Positions 48,759-56,944 of a stretch of DNA of 64,000 nucleotides are shown piece by piece. Source of the stretch: an uncultured Myxococcales bacterium (GTDB lineage: Bacteria; Myxococcota_A; UBA9042; DTJE01); the NCBI GenBank assembly GCA_937975765.1, contig CALJUR010000120.1, forward strand, positions 1 through 64,000. Direction: 5' to 3'. The first letter of the stretch is position 1; each line of letters starts with the position of its first letter. The notes under the pieces are model-generated. The model had not been told where the DNA came from, did not search any database, and saw only the letters and a program-made list of their open reading frames with translations. A program made the position numbers and the translations under genes.

Positions 48759-49715
48759 ATGAACGGTCCGCGCCTTCGCAGGATCGTCGCCTGGACCGGA
48801 ACCTTCCTGCTGCTGGCCTACCTGGCGACGACGACGAACCTGCGGGAGGCGTGGGGCGTAGTGCGCGGGGCGGATTCCCTGCACTTCCTGGCCGGGCTGC
48901 TGCTGGGCGTCCCGTTGATGTGGGCCCTGGACTCCTGGTCCGCCCACCGGTGGCTGCGCATCCTGGGCTACGACGTGCGCCTGTCGGAGTTCGCCCCCGT
49001 GCGCGGGGCGACCTACCTGCTGGGCATCGTGAACTACAGCCTGACCGTGGCGATGCTGACGGCGGTGGTCGCGCGGCGCACCCGGCGCGGGCTGTGGGCT
49101 TCCGGCGGCGCCTTCCTGCTGCTGGGCCTGGTCGACCTGGGTGCCCTGTCGCTGGCGGTGCTGGCCGGGTTGCTGGCCTTCCCGTCGCCCTTCCCGCCGG
49201 TCCCCACGGCGCTGCTGGCGGCCGTCGGCGTCGCCGGGCTGCTGGCCGCCCCGTCGATGGCGGTCCTGGCCCGCGCGATGCGCCGGTTCCGCACCGGCCT
49301 GCCGGGTCGCCTGGCGGGGTGGACCGTGTGGGCCGCCTTCCGCGAGGTGCCCTTCCCGGCGCTGGCGGGCATGCTGCCGCTGCGGCTGCTGCTGATCCTG
49401 GCGCAGGTCGGGATGAACCTGGCCTTCCTGCGCGCGTTCGGCTTCGACGTCGGGGCCCGGGAGGTCCTGGTCTTCATGCCGCTGCTGGGCCTGATCGGGG
49501 TGCTGCCGATCAGCGTGGCCGGCCTGGGATCGACCCAGATCGTGGCGCGGGGCTTCTTCGCCCCTTACGCGCCCGCGGGCGTGTCGGCCCTGGCGGCGGT
49601 GGACGCGGTCTCCACCGCCAGCATCCTGGGCGTGATGGTGGCGCGGGTGCTGCTGGGGCTGGCCTGCCTGCCCTTCGCGCTGCGGACCGGGGCGAAGGAG
49701 CGGCAGCCGGCGTAG
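48759..49715 (+). CDS. LPG-synthase-type (UPF0104/AglD-like) flippase membrane protein
   Basis: 318 residues with about eight helices. FLLLAYLATTTNLREAW at the start, the LVDLGALSLAVLAGLLAF middle and GLIGVLPISVAGLGSTQIV near the end match the membrane domain of lysylphosphatidylglycerol synthetases and AglD-like proteins, which move lipids or lipid-linked sugars between leaflets. No aminoacyl-transferase domain is present. The gene follows a B12 radical-SAM gene by 16 bp and is convergent with another one, so it may handle the modified lipid. Confidence 0.82.
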   Translation: MNGPRLRRIVAWTGTFLLLAYLATTTNLREAWGVVRGADSLHFLAGLLLGVPLMWALDSWSAHRWLRILGYDVRLSEFAPVRGATYLLGIVNYSLTVAMLTAVVARRTRRGLWASGGAFLLLGLVDLGALSLAVLAGLLAFPSPFPPVPTALLAAVGVAGLLAAPSMAVLARAMRRFRTGLPGRLAGWTVWAAFREVPFPALAGMLPLRLLLILAQVGMNLAFLRAFGFDVGAREVLVFMPLLGLIGVLPISVAGLGSTQIVARGFFAPYAPAGVSALAAVDAVSTASILGVMVARVLLGLACLPFALRTGAKERQPA

Positions 49716-49753
49716 GCCGGTGGTCGAGGGCCGGTCTTGCGCGGGAAGGCCGG

Positions 49754-51325
49754 TCAGGTCTCGTACCAGTCGGGCTTCCACATCTTGCTGGTGGCCGCGA
49801 ACCCCTCGAAACGCTTCTCGCCCTTCAGGCTCTTCCACAGGTCGACCAGCAGCGTCCGCCCGATCGCGTACAGGAACCACCAGTGCAGCCGCCGGCGGAT
49901 CCCGTGGGGCGACAGCAGCCGCGAGAAGAACCGCAGCGGCTTGCGGGCCACGAAGTTCTGGTAGCACCAGTTGGTGTGCTGCGACACCTGCTGGCGGTCC
50001 AGGTGCTCGGTCCGCATGATCGGGTTGAACATGTCGTAGTTCTCGAAGTCCCAGTCCTCGATCCAGCCCTTCTCCTTGGCCTCCTGGAACAGGCGGGTGC
50101 CGGGGAAGGGCGTCAGGGCGTGGAACGCCGGGAAGTCCACGTTGATCTCGTGGGCGTACTTCAGCAGGCCCCGGATCGACGCAGCGTCGTCCGAGCGCAG
50201 GCCCGTCAGGATCGTCCCCTGCCGGAAGACCTGCGGGTACTTGTTCGCCAGCAGGTGGAACGCCTCCTTGACCACGTCGCGGGTGTACCCGGGCTTGTGC
50301 AGCGTCTTGAAGTCCTCGTCCTGGTTGCGCTCGATGCCCACCAGCACGTGGCGCAGGCCCGCCTGCACCATCTTCTCCAGGATGCCTTCCTTCTCCTGCT
50401 GCAGCAGCAGGTCGACCCGGATGAAGGCCCACCAGCCCAGCTTGTAGCCGCGCCGGATGATCTCGCTGCAGTACTCGTCCAGCCAGGCCGAGTCCAGGTT
50501 CCACGTGCCGTCCACCCAGAACAGGTACCGGACCCCGAACTTCTCGTACAGCAGTTCGGTTTCGGCGATCACCCGCTGCGCGGACTTCGTCCGGTAGTGC
50601 CGCATCGGGACCAGGTTGCCGTCCTCCAGCCGGTGCTGTCCCTCCTGCACCCACCACGAGCAGAAGTCGCAGTCGTGGGTGCAGCCGCGGGAGCGCTGGA
50701 TCGTGGCGGCGCGCGGCCACAACTTGCCGAAGGGAGCGTACTTCTCCATGTGCGAGATGTCGTACGCGGGCATCGGCAGCGAGTCCAGGTCCGCGATCAA
50801 TGGCCGGGGCGGGGTCATCGCGATCGCCCCTCCCGCGCGGTGGTGGATCCCCAGCACCGCCGCCGCGTCGCCGCCGTCGCGCAGCGTGGCCAGCAGGTCG
50901 CGCAGCGTCTCCTCGCCCTCCTGCCGCACGACGAAGTCCAGCGCCTCGCAGTGTTCCAGCGACCACTCGGGCAGGGCCGAGAAGAAGTAGCCGCCGGCGA
51001 CCGTGACGCAGTCGGGAAGCAGTTCCTTCGCCAGCCGGAAGGCCCGGAAGGCCTCCTTGTGGTACATCGTCAGTTCGCCGATGCAGACGACGTCGGGGCG
51101 CTTGGCCGCCAGTTCCGCCCGCAGCGACCTCCAGCCCATCTTCAGCACGCAGCAGTCGAGGATCTCGACCTCGACCGCGGGCAGGTGCTCGCGCAGGTAC
51201 GCCGCCAGGCAGGGATAGCCCAGCGGCAGCAGGAAGTTGTCGGACTCGTTGATGATCGGCCAGAAGTGGCGCGGCGGACGGACGAACGTCACGCGGACCG
51301 GCCGGTCCGAAGGCAGCCTACCCAT
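49754..51325 (-). CDS. B12-binding-domain radical-SAM protein in an ECF sigma operon
   Basis: 523 residues. The cobalamin domain has FLLPLGYPCLAAYLREHLP, VEILDCCVLKMGW, VAGGYFFSALPEW and FVVRQEGEETL. The radical-SAM motif is SRGCTHDCDFC near residue 215, followed by LFWVDGTWNLDSAWLDEYC, LVGIERNQDEDFK and TPFPGTRLFQEAKEKGW. The length and C-terminal extension recall cyclase or methylase members such as BchE or HpnR, but no specific match can be claimed. It overlaps the small membrane protein gene by 8 bp and is the last gene of the sigma/anti-sigma unit starting at 52940. Confidence 0.9.
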   Translation of the reverse strand: MGRLPSDRPVRVTFVRPPRHFWPIINESDNFLLPLGYPCLAAYLREHLPAVEVEILDCCVLKMGWRSLRAELAAKRPDVVCIGELTMYHKEAFRAFRLAKELLPDCVTVAGGYFFSALPEWSLEHCEALDFVVRQEGEETLRDLLATLRDGGDAAAVLGIHHRAGGAIAMTPPRPLIADLDSLPMPAYDISHMEKYAPFGKLWPRAATIQRSRGCTHDCDFCSWWVQEGQHRLEDGNLVPMRHYRTKSAQRVIAETELLYEKFGVRYLFWVDGTWNLDSAWLDEYCSEIIRRGYKLGWWAFIRVDLLLQQEKEGILEKMVQAGLRHVLVGIERNQDEDFKTLHKPGYTRDVVKEAFHLLANKYPQVFRQGTILTGLRSDDAASIRGLLKYAHEINVDFPAFHALTPFPGTRLFQEAKEKGWIEDWDFENYDMFNPIMRTEHLDRQQVSQHTNWCYQNFVARKPLRFFSRLLSPHGIRRRLHWWFLYAIGRTLLVDLWKSLKGEKRFEGFAATSKMWKPDWYET

Positions 51326-51863
51326 CGACCCTCTCCCTCCCTTGCCCGGCCCCGCGCCGCAGCCGCAGGACGTCCCTGCCGATCACGCGCAGTACGGCCC
51401 CGAGCCCGTTCGTGACGAAGTAGAACAGCAGCACCCAGCCCAGGATCGGCAGCAGCGTGGCCAGCAGCACGACCGATCCCCCGGCCCCGAAGGCCGCCAG
51501 GTCGGACCACTCCCGCCCGCCATGCAGCCGGCCGATCTTCCTTCCGATCTCGGTGGACACGACGCACAGGCCCATCAGCACGAAGGCCAGGCTGCCGGCC
51601 AGCAGCACCAGCGTCGCCAGGAAGCCGGCCTGCCCCGCGCCGGACAGCGCCAGGGCGGCCAGCGCCAGCGCGATCCCGTACACCAGGCCCCACAGCAGGT
51701 TCGCCTCGCGGCCGGCGTCCAGGGCGGTCCGGATGCGGGCGACGAACCGCGGGGCGGCCGCCAGCAGCAGCAGCATCACGGACATCAGCGACAGGAAGAC
51801 CACGGTGCCCAGCACGATGACGCGGACGACGAAGCCCAGGTCGGGCGGCAGTTCACCGATCAT
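51318..51863 (-). CDS. Small four-helix membrane protein, unknown function
   Basis: 181 residues with four hydrophobic helices: VIVLGTVVFLSLMSVMLLLL, LLWGLVYGIALALAALAL, ATLVLLAGSLAFVLMGLCVV and VVLLATLLPILGWVLLFYFV. The ends are charged, the C-terminus basic (RDVLRLRRGAGQGRER). No family is recognised. It overlaps the anti-sigma factor gene (11 bp) and the B12 radical-SAM gene (8 bp), so it is probably produced together with both and may act at the membrane with the radical-SAM product. Confidence 0.75.
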   Translation of the reverse strand: MIGELPPDLGFVVRVIVLGTVVFLSLMSVMLLLLAAAPRFVARIRTALDAGREANLLWGLVYGIALALAALALSGAGQAGFLATLVLLAGSLAFVLMGLCVVSTEIGRKIGRLHGGREWSDLAAFGAGGSVVLLATLLPILGWVLLFYFVTNGLGAVLRVIGRDVLRLRRGAGQGRERVDG

Positions 51864-52380
51864 CGGGCTTCCCCCGGTGCCCGGCGATGCCGGGCAGGCG
51901 GGCCGCCAGCACCATCACGGCCAGTCCCAGCAGCGCGGCGGACGGGAACAGCACCCGCCCGCCCGGCAGCCGTGCCAGCGCGTCGGCCCCGTCGGCCAGC
52001 AGGGCCTGCAACCGGCCCGCCGGCAGCAGGTAGGCGCGCGAGAACGCGTCGGTCATGCCGTCCGGCGGCACGGCCAGGACCACCAGCCCCAGCCCCAGCA
52101 CGGTCGCGACGGCGAAGGCGACCTGCGGCCAGGAGGGGAAGAAGCCCGCCGTCGCGTGCGACTCCTCGCGCACCCTCGCCATCACCCGGTCCGCGAACCC
52201 GGGCGGGGGCTCGCCCTCCGGTCCTCCCTCGACGGCGGCCAGGAATCGCAGCACGTGGTCGTGGGCGGCCCGGCACGCCTCGCAGCCGGCGACGTGCTTC
52301 TGCAGATCGCACGAGTCCTGCAGGTCCAGGCCGCCCTGCAGCCCGCGATCCAGCAGGGCCTTCACCTCTTCGCAATGCAT
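51853..52380 (-). CDS. Anti-sigma factor with zinc-finger motif
   Basis: 175 residues from ATG 52380. The N-terminal 45 residues form a ZAS-type anti-sigma domain: CEEVKALLDRGL then LQKHVAGCEACR with the HxxxCxxC zinc motif. A helix near residues 87-105 (VAFAVATVLGLGLVVLAV) spans the membrane, and a second hydrophobic stretch lies near the end. It should hold the ECF sigma factor inactive until an envelope or redox signal arrives. It overlaps the sigma gene by 19 bp, the standard arrangement. Confidence 0.88.
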   Translation of the reverse strand: MHCEEVKALLDRGLQGGLDLQDSCDLQKHVAGCEACRAAHDHVLRFLAAVEGGPEGEPPPGFADRVMARVREESHATAGFFPSWPQVAFAVATVLGLGLVVLAVPPDGMTDAFSRAYLLPAGRLQALLADGADALARLPGGRVLFPSAALLGLAVMVLAARLPGIAGHRGKPDDR

Positions 52381-52940
52381 GGGTCCCCCACCAGGTCGTC
52401 GAAGAAGGACTTCAGGCGGCCGCGCGCCCGGAACAGGTTCGTCTTGACCGTCCCCAGCGGCTGGCCGGTGACGTCCGCCACCTCGGAGTACGACAGGCCC
52501 ATCACGTGGCGCAGCATCACCGCGCGCTGCTCCTCGAACGGCAGCTGCAGGATCCGCCGGTGGATGGCCGCCTCGACCTCCCGCGCCCCGGCCCGCTCCT
52601 CGGGCCCGGGCGCCTCGTCCCGCGCCGACTCGGCCGCCTGGTTCCACTCCTGGACCCGGCTGCGCCGCGCGTCGGAGGCCCAGTCGATGGCCAGGTTCAC
52701 GGCGATCCGGCGCAGCCACGGCGCGAAACTGGCCTCCGCGTCGTACGTGCGCAGGCCGCGGAACGCCCGCAGGAAGGCATCCTGGGCCAGGTCCTCTGCC
52801 GCCGTGCGGCTGCGGGTGGCCTTCAGCAGGAACCCGTAGATCCGCCCCTGGTGGCGCCGGACCAGCACGGCGAACGCGTCGCAGTCCCCGGCCTTGGCGG
52901 CCCGGGCCAGTTCCTCGTCGCCTGCGTCGTTCCGGGTCAT
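52362..52940 (-). CDS. ECF-type RNA polymerase sigma factor
   Basis: 192 residues. Region 2 includes FAVLVRRHQGRIYGFLLKAT, AEDLAQDAFLRAFRGL and APWLRRIAVNLAID. Region 4 includes LPFEEQRAVMLRHVMGLSYS and the helix-turn-helix VADVTGQPLGTVKTNLFRAR. The likely autoregulated promoter at 52966-52992 has a GAAACTTT-type -35. Its operon includes the anti-sigma factor, a small membrane protein and a B12 radical-SAM protein, linking that enzyme to a stress or redox response. Confidence 0.95.
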   Translation of the reverse strand: MTRNDAGDEELARAAKAGDCDAFAVLVRRHQGRIYGFLLKATRSRTAAEDLAQDAFLRAFRGLRTYDAEASFAPWLRRIAVNLAIDWASDARRSRVQEWNQAAESARDEAPGPEERAGAREVEAAIHRRILQLPFEEQRAVMLRHVMGLSYSEVADVTGQPLGTVKTNLFRARGRLKSFFDDLVGDPCIAKR

Positions 52941-52965
52941 CGCGATCCCGCCCCGTTCATCAGCC

Positions 52966-52992
52966 TATACTCCGACGGCGCCGGAAAGTTTC
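52966..52992 (-). promoter_or_regulatory. ECF-type autoregulatory promoter
   Basis: Minus strand: GAAACTTT (52992-52985), then GTCGGAGTATA (52976-52966). This resembles RpoE-like -35/-10 elements (GAAC-type and CGTC/TCGGA-type) found upstream of autoregulated ECF genes. It lies 25 bp before ATG 52940. Confidence 0.5.
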
Positions 52993-53037
52993 AGGCGGCT
53001 TCCCGGGCCGGGGTGCGGACGGGGACGCCCGGGGAGG

Positions 53038-54276
53038 TCAGCGGTCGTGCCCTTCCCCGGGGCCTTCCGCCGGATCCCCTTTCCCGTCGCGCGCCGGGAG
53101 GTAGGAGAACAGCCGGCCCGAGACGATCTCGTCCAGGACGTCGTCGTGCGCGGCCACGGCGTCGGCCGCGTACCCGTCCTCGAAGCGGATCGCGCGCGCC
53201 GCGATCTCGGCGCAGTGGCCGCAGGTCTCGCAGTTCACGTTGGCGCAGCGCCCGTCCAGGAAGCGGTCCAGGAAGCCGTCCAGGGCGGCCGAGTCGATGA
53301 CGATCCGGCGCGAGTCCGCCAGCGCCTTGAACTTCCGCAGCCGGAAGACGTTGACGCGCCCGGGAAAGGCGAAGTTGCGGAACAGGTGCCACAGCCGGAA
53401 GCGGTGGTACACCAGGCTCTTGTCGGGGGACGGGAACAGGTCCATCAGGTTCGCCGGGGAGCGGCCCTCGGCATACGCCCGCACGATGGGGACCAGCGCG
53501 TCGGTCCGCATGCCGCGGGTGACCAGCTTGATGCGATCGATCCCGAGGTCCTCGTAGAAGTGCTGGTCCTCGGGGCGGATCCAGCCCGACCGGATGAACT
53601 CCTCGGGGTTCGCCAGCCGGCGGCGGTTGCAGTCGACGGTGCAGTAGTCGATCGCGAAGCGCGACATGCCGGTCTGCGAGGCGTGCGCGTTGATGGCGGC
53701 GTGGTGCAGCCCCGCGGGGCAGCCCTGCAGGCACAGCAGGTTGCCGATCAACTGCAGGCGGATCTTCACCGCGGCCCGGATGGCCTTCAGCGCCCGGAAG
53801 TCCCGCTGCACGTCCAGGACCGACAGCGTGATGCCGTCGGCACCCAGGTCCTGCCATCGGCGGGCGCGGTCCGGGGTCGCGACCATCGCCTGCGTGCTGA
53901 CGGTGACCTCCAGGCCCGGCGCGCGCCGTTTCAGGTATTCCAGCAGGTACGGGATGGCGACGGTGACCGTGTGGACGCCGCACTCCTCCAGGAAGTCCAC
54001 CAGCGCGGCCAGCCGGTGCTGGCCCCACAGGGTCCATTCCCGGTTCGCCATCGTCGTGGCGTTCAGCGTGTAGTTGAACCGGATCCCGGCGGCCTTCGCC
54101 TGCGCGATCTGCGCCCGCACCTGCCGCCTGGAGACGTGGCCCAGCAGCGACGGGGCGCGCCCGCCGCCCACGAAGTCGCGCGGCAGCTGGCCGTACAGTT
54201 CGGCGACCGGCAGGCCCTGAAGCGCCGGCACGAGGTCCGGTTCCCAGTTCGTCGGGACCGAGTACGAGAACGCCAT
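53038..54276 (-). CDS. Peptidase-U32-like Fe-S protein
   Basis: 412 residues. The barrel is visible in FSYSVPTNWEPDLVPALQG, KAAGIRFNYTLNATTMANRE, VSTQAMVATPDRARRWQDLG and KIRLQLIGNLLCLQGCPAGL. Likely cluster ligands are the CLQGC and YCTVDC pairs (C-x3-C each), and a C-terminal CANVNCETCGHC set may bind a second cluster. The segment SGWIRPEDQHFYEDLGIDRI and LVTRGMRTDALV fit a U32 subgroup also seen at 55323. Some U32 proteins carry out oxygen-independent hydroxylation; this one's substrate is unknown. It follows the ICTWAAPL paralogue B gene by 42 bp and is probably co-transcribed with it. Confidence 0.82.
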   Translation of the reverse strand: MAFSYSVPTNWEPDLVPALQGLPVAELYGQLPRDFVGGGRAPSLLGHVSRRQVRAQIAQAKAAGIRFNYTLNATTMANREWTLWGQHRLAALVDFLEECGVHTVTVAIPYLLEYLKRRAPGLEVTVSTQAMVATPDRARRWQDLGADGITLSVLDVQRDFRALKAIRAAVKIRLQLIGNLLCLQGCPAGLHHAAINAHASQTGMSRFAIDYCTVDCNRRRLANPEEFIRSGWIRPEDQHFYEDLGIDRIKLVTRGMRTDALVPIVRAYAEGRSPANLMDLFPSPDKSLVYHRFRLWHLFRNFAFPGRVNVFRLRKFKALADSRRIVIDSAALDGFLDRFLDGRCANVNCETCGHCAEIAARAIRFEDGYAADAVAAHDDVLDEIVSGRLFSYLPARDGKGDPAEGPGEGHDR

Positions 54277-54318
54277 CGAACCTCCAGGCCGGCCGCGCCG
54301 GCCCGACCGCCGGCCCTC

Positions 54319-55107
54319 CTAGGGCGCCACGACGGGCTGGATGAACTGGACCGTCTCGTCCCGGTACAGCCGCTTGGGCCCGGTGTCCATCCGGACCAGC
54401 AGGCGCCCGCGGGGTTGCAGCCCCGTCGCGCGGACCTCGTCCAGGAAGGCGGCCACGTCGGCCTCCGTCACCTCGGGGGAGGGGATCCGCCGGCCGATCA
54501 CCGCCAGCCCCTTCTCGATCGTTCCGGCCTGCAGCGGCGCCTCGGGCTGCCGCTCGACCGCCAGGGGCAGGATCACGCGGATCTTCTGGACGCGACCGAA
54601 GCCGCCCTTGGCCGCCACGACGTTCCCGTCCACTTCCAGCAGCGGCGCCGCCCAGGTGCAGATGGCCTGCCGCACGGCCTCGCGCCGGATCGTCTCGGGG
54701 AAGGTGACCTCGTTCAGGTTCCGTTCCATCTCCATCGAGATCACCGGGAACCCTCCCCACTCGACCCGTGACCCCGTCGACTCCGGCCGGCCGATCCGGT
54801 CGCTGCCGTGGACTGCCAGCATGTACTCCTTGGCCGGGACCTTGGCCTTCTGGGCCTCCTTGCAATACTGCCCTTCCAGTTCCCGGGCCAGCATCTCCTC
54901 GACCTCGTCCGGGTTCTGCGTTCCGGGCGCGCGGGGATCGTCGGGGATGCCCTCGCCGTGGGGCAGGCCGTCCTCGCCGAGGGTCGGCCGCGGGACGGCC
55001 GACCTGCCGGCCGGGACGATCCGGGAATACCACCACCAGGCTGCCAGGTTCGCGGCCAGGAAGAGGACCACCGTCAACGCGGGCAGAACCCACTTCTTGT
55101 TTTTCAC
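54319..55107 (-). CDS. Membrane-anchored protein of unknown function, ICTWAAPL family (paralogue B)
   Basis: 262 residues. An N-terminal helix (WVLPALTVVLFLAANLAAWW) anchors a mainly soluble domain. It shares with 37704-38633 a Cys in YCKE, GGFPV, the exact ICTWAAPL, a VILPLA strand and the final TVQFIQPV. The linker is shorter than in paralogue A. It is 42 bp upstream of one U32 gene and divergent from another at 55323. The conserved Cys, Trp and two-end motifs suggest a binding or sensing domain in the periplasm; no named family is recognised. Confidence 0.75.
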   Translation of the reverse strand: MKNKKWVLPALTVVLFLAANLAAWWWYSRIVPAGRSAVPRPTLGEDGLPHGEGIPDDPRAPGTQNPDEVEEMLARELEGQYCKEAQKAKVPAKEYMLAVHGSDRIGRPESTGSRVEWGGFPVISMEMERNLNEVTFPETIRREAVRQAICTWAAPLLEVDGNVVAAKGGFGRVQKIRVILPLAVERQPEAPLQAGTIEKGLAVIGRRIPSPEVTEADVAAFLDEVRATGLQPRGRLLVRMDTGPKRLYRDETVQFIQPVVAP

Positions 55108-55245
55108 GCGACCCCCTTCGCACCCCGTGCGGCCCGCTCCGCAGGCACGAAATGTTACGTCCAGTTCCCGGAAAAAGGGAGGCGGGGGCCGTCCGGGGGC
55201 GGCGGGCCGCGACCGAGGCCCCGTGCGGCGAGGCGGCAGGTCGGC

Positions 55246-55274
55246 GTGACGCTGCCGCCCGGTTCTGCTAGATT
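55246..55274 (+). promoter_or_regulatory. Candidate promoter of the U32-like gene at 55323
   Basis: TGACGC (55246-55251), 17 bp, TAGATT (55269-55274). The -10 is good, the -35 weak. Confidence 0.4.
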
Positions 55275-55322
55275 TCTCCGGGTCCGGGGCCGCCTTCCGC
55301 AGGTCCCGGACGGGAGGGGACG

Positions 55323-56648
55323 ATGCCCGGACCTTCGCCGCTGGCCTCCCTGGGAATGACCCTCAGCCTGCCGTACAACTTCGCCCCGGACTTCGTGGGG
55401 GAGGTCCTGCGGCCGTTTTCGGAGGACACCGAGGAGGTGTACCTGCCGCTGTTCTGGGCCACGGCGGGCAGCGGCCGGACCTGGAAGGGGCCCGCGACGC
55501 AGAGGGAGTTCCTGAAGGCGGTGGACGGACTGGCCGAGGCGGCCGGCGCGCTGGGGGTCCGGCTGAACTTCGTCGCCAACATCGAGGGCGGGCCCAGGGA
55601 CGAGCGGCTGGCCTTCGACGAGATCGAGCGGCTGGCGGACCGGTATCCCGGGGCGACCTTCACGGTGGCCTCGCTGCCGCTGGCGACGGCGCTGAAGGAG
55701 GCGCGGCCGGACCTGGAGATCGGCCCGTCCACGCTGTCCGACGTCGACTGCGCGCTGGCGGCGGCCTACTGGAAGCGCGCGGCGAACCCGTCCGTGCTGA
55801 CCGTGGCGCGCGAGGTGAACCGGCGGCCGGCGGTGCTGCGGCAGATCAAGGCGCTGGGCTTCCGGGTCAAGGTGGTTGCGCGGGACGGCTGCGTGCCGGA
55901 CTGCCCGTTCCGCAACCAGCACTTCGACCTGCTGCAGCGGTGCAACGAGGTCGCGGAGTCCGAGGGGCAGCCCCACCCGGTCCGGTGCCGGCCGTGGATC
56001 CGGCGGATGAAGCAGGACCCGGACTGGGCGTGGATCGTGGCGCTGAACGCGATCCTTCCGGGGAACCTGCGCCACCTGGCCGGCATCGTGGACATCGTGA
56101 AACTCGAGGGGCGCGACAAGGAGACGGCGGTCGTGCGGCGCCAGGCCGAATACTACCGGGCTGCCGAGAGCCTGGACTACATCGACGCCGAGGTCGTGCT
56201 GCGCGAGCCGCCGGAGGCCTGGGAGCGCCTGGCGAACTGCGACCGGTCCTGCACGCTGTGCCGGTGGTGCCGGGACCACATCGTCCCGGCCGAGCTGCCG
56301 CGGGCGGAAGGGGCGGGCGGCGTGCCGGCGAGGTCCCGGTCGGCCCACCACCTGTTGCGGATCTCGTCGGAGGGGGAGGCCCCGTCCCTGACCGTCGAGG
56401 CGTTCGTGCTGGAGGCGGGGCGCCCGTTCTTCGCGTGCAGCGGGCGGTTCGGCGTCGCCTACCGGGTCGCGCCCGGCGGCGGGCTGCCCGACGAGGCCCG
56501 CCGCCGGATCCAGGCCCTGGCGGACGAACTGGGCCGGCGCGAGGCGGACCCCCGGTTCGACCTGCGCGACCCGGAATTGGCGGAGTTCGCGACGCGGTTG
56601 TGGACCGGCTGCCGGGTGCAGGTCGTGGACGCGACCACCGGGGCCTGA
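55323..56648 (+). CDS. Peptidase-U32-like Fe-S protein
   Basis: 441 residues from ATG 55323 with GGGAGGGG upstream. The barrel runs from LGMTLSLPYNFAPDFVGE through FTVASLPLATALKE and IKALGFRVKVVARDGC. Cys pairs CVPDC, a later single Cys in VRCRPWIRR, and CDRSCTLCRWC resemble the ligand set of the protein at 53038, and ILPGNLRHLAGIVDIVKLEG parallels its DRIKLVTRG region, so the two are one subgroup. A C-terminal extension of about 110 residues (SLTVEAFVLEAGRPFFACSG) is unique to this copy and may bind substrate. It is divergent from the ICTWAAPL paralogue B gene. Confidence 0.78.
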   Translation: MPGPSPLASLGMTLSLPYNFAPDFVGEVLRPFSEDTEEVYLPLFWATAGSGRTWKGPATQREFLKAVDGLAEAAGALGVRLNFVANIEGGPRDERLAFDEIERLADRYPGATFTVASLPLATALKEARPDLEIGPSTLSDVDCALAAAYWKRAANPSVLTVAREVNRRPAVLRQIKALGFRVKVVARDGCVPDCPFRNQHFDLLQRCNEVAESEGQPHPVRCRPWIRRMKQDPDWAWIVALNAILPGNLRHLAGIVDIVKLEGRDKETAVVRRQAEYYRAAESLDYIDAEVVLREPPEAWERLANCDRSCTLCRWCRDHIVPAELPRAEGAGGVPARSRSAHHLLRISSEGEAPSLTVEAFVLEAGRPFFACSGRFGVAYRVAPGGGLPDEARRRIQALADELGRREADPRFDLRDPELAEFATRLWTGCRVQVVDATTGA

Positions 56649-56695
56649 GGCGGCCCTGGCCCGGATCCCGGCCCCGCCCGGGGCCGTTCACCGGA

Positions 56696-56944
56696 TCATC
56701 GACGGTCCCTGCCCGGCGTCGGCGCGGCGCCGACCCGGAAGCCTTCCCGGTCGAGGCAGCCGCGCAGCACGTCGCGCGAGTAGGCCCGCCAGCCGGGACG
56801 GACCTTCCGGTACCGGGCCGAGAACGGCGCGCCCACCCACAGCAGCAGGGACACGAAGGCGTGCGCGGACAGGATGACCAGCATCCCCGCGAGATAGCGC
56901 CACCGCGGGATCGCCTGCGGGTCGCGGACCTCGACACCGTCCAT
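56696..56944 (-). CDS. Small membrane protein in carbamoyltransferase operon
   Basis: 82 residues. One hydrophobic helix (WRYLAGMLVILSAHAFVSLL) and a basic C-terminal half. ATG 56944 overlaps the stop of the PP-loop gene (ATGA). Small one-helix proteins of this kind often accompany NodU-type carbamoyltransferases, possibly as membrane tethers. No family is claimed. Confidence 0.65.
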   Translation of the reverse strand: MDGVEVRDPQAIPRWRYLAGMLVILSAHAFVSLLLWVGAPFSARYRKVRPGWRAYSRDVLRGCLDREGFRVGAAPTPGRDRR

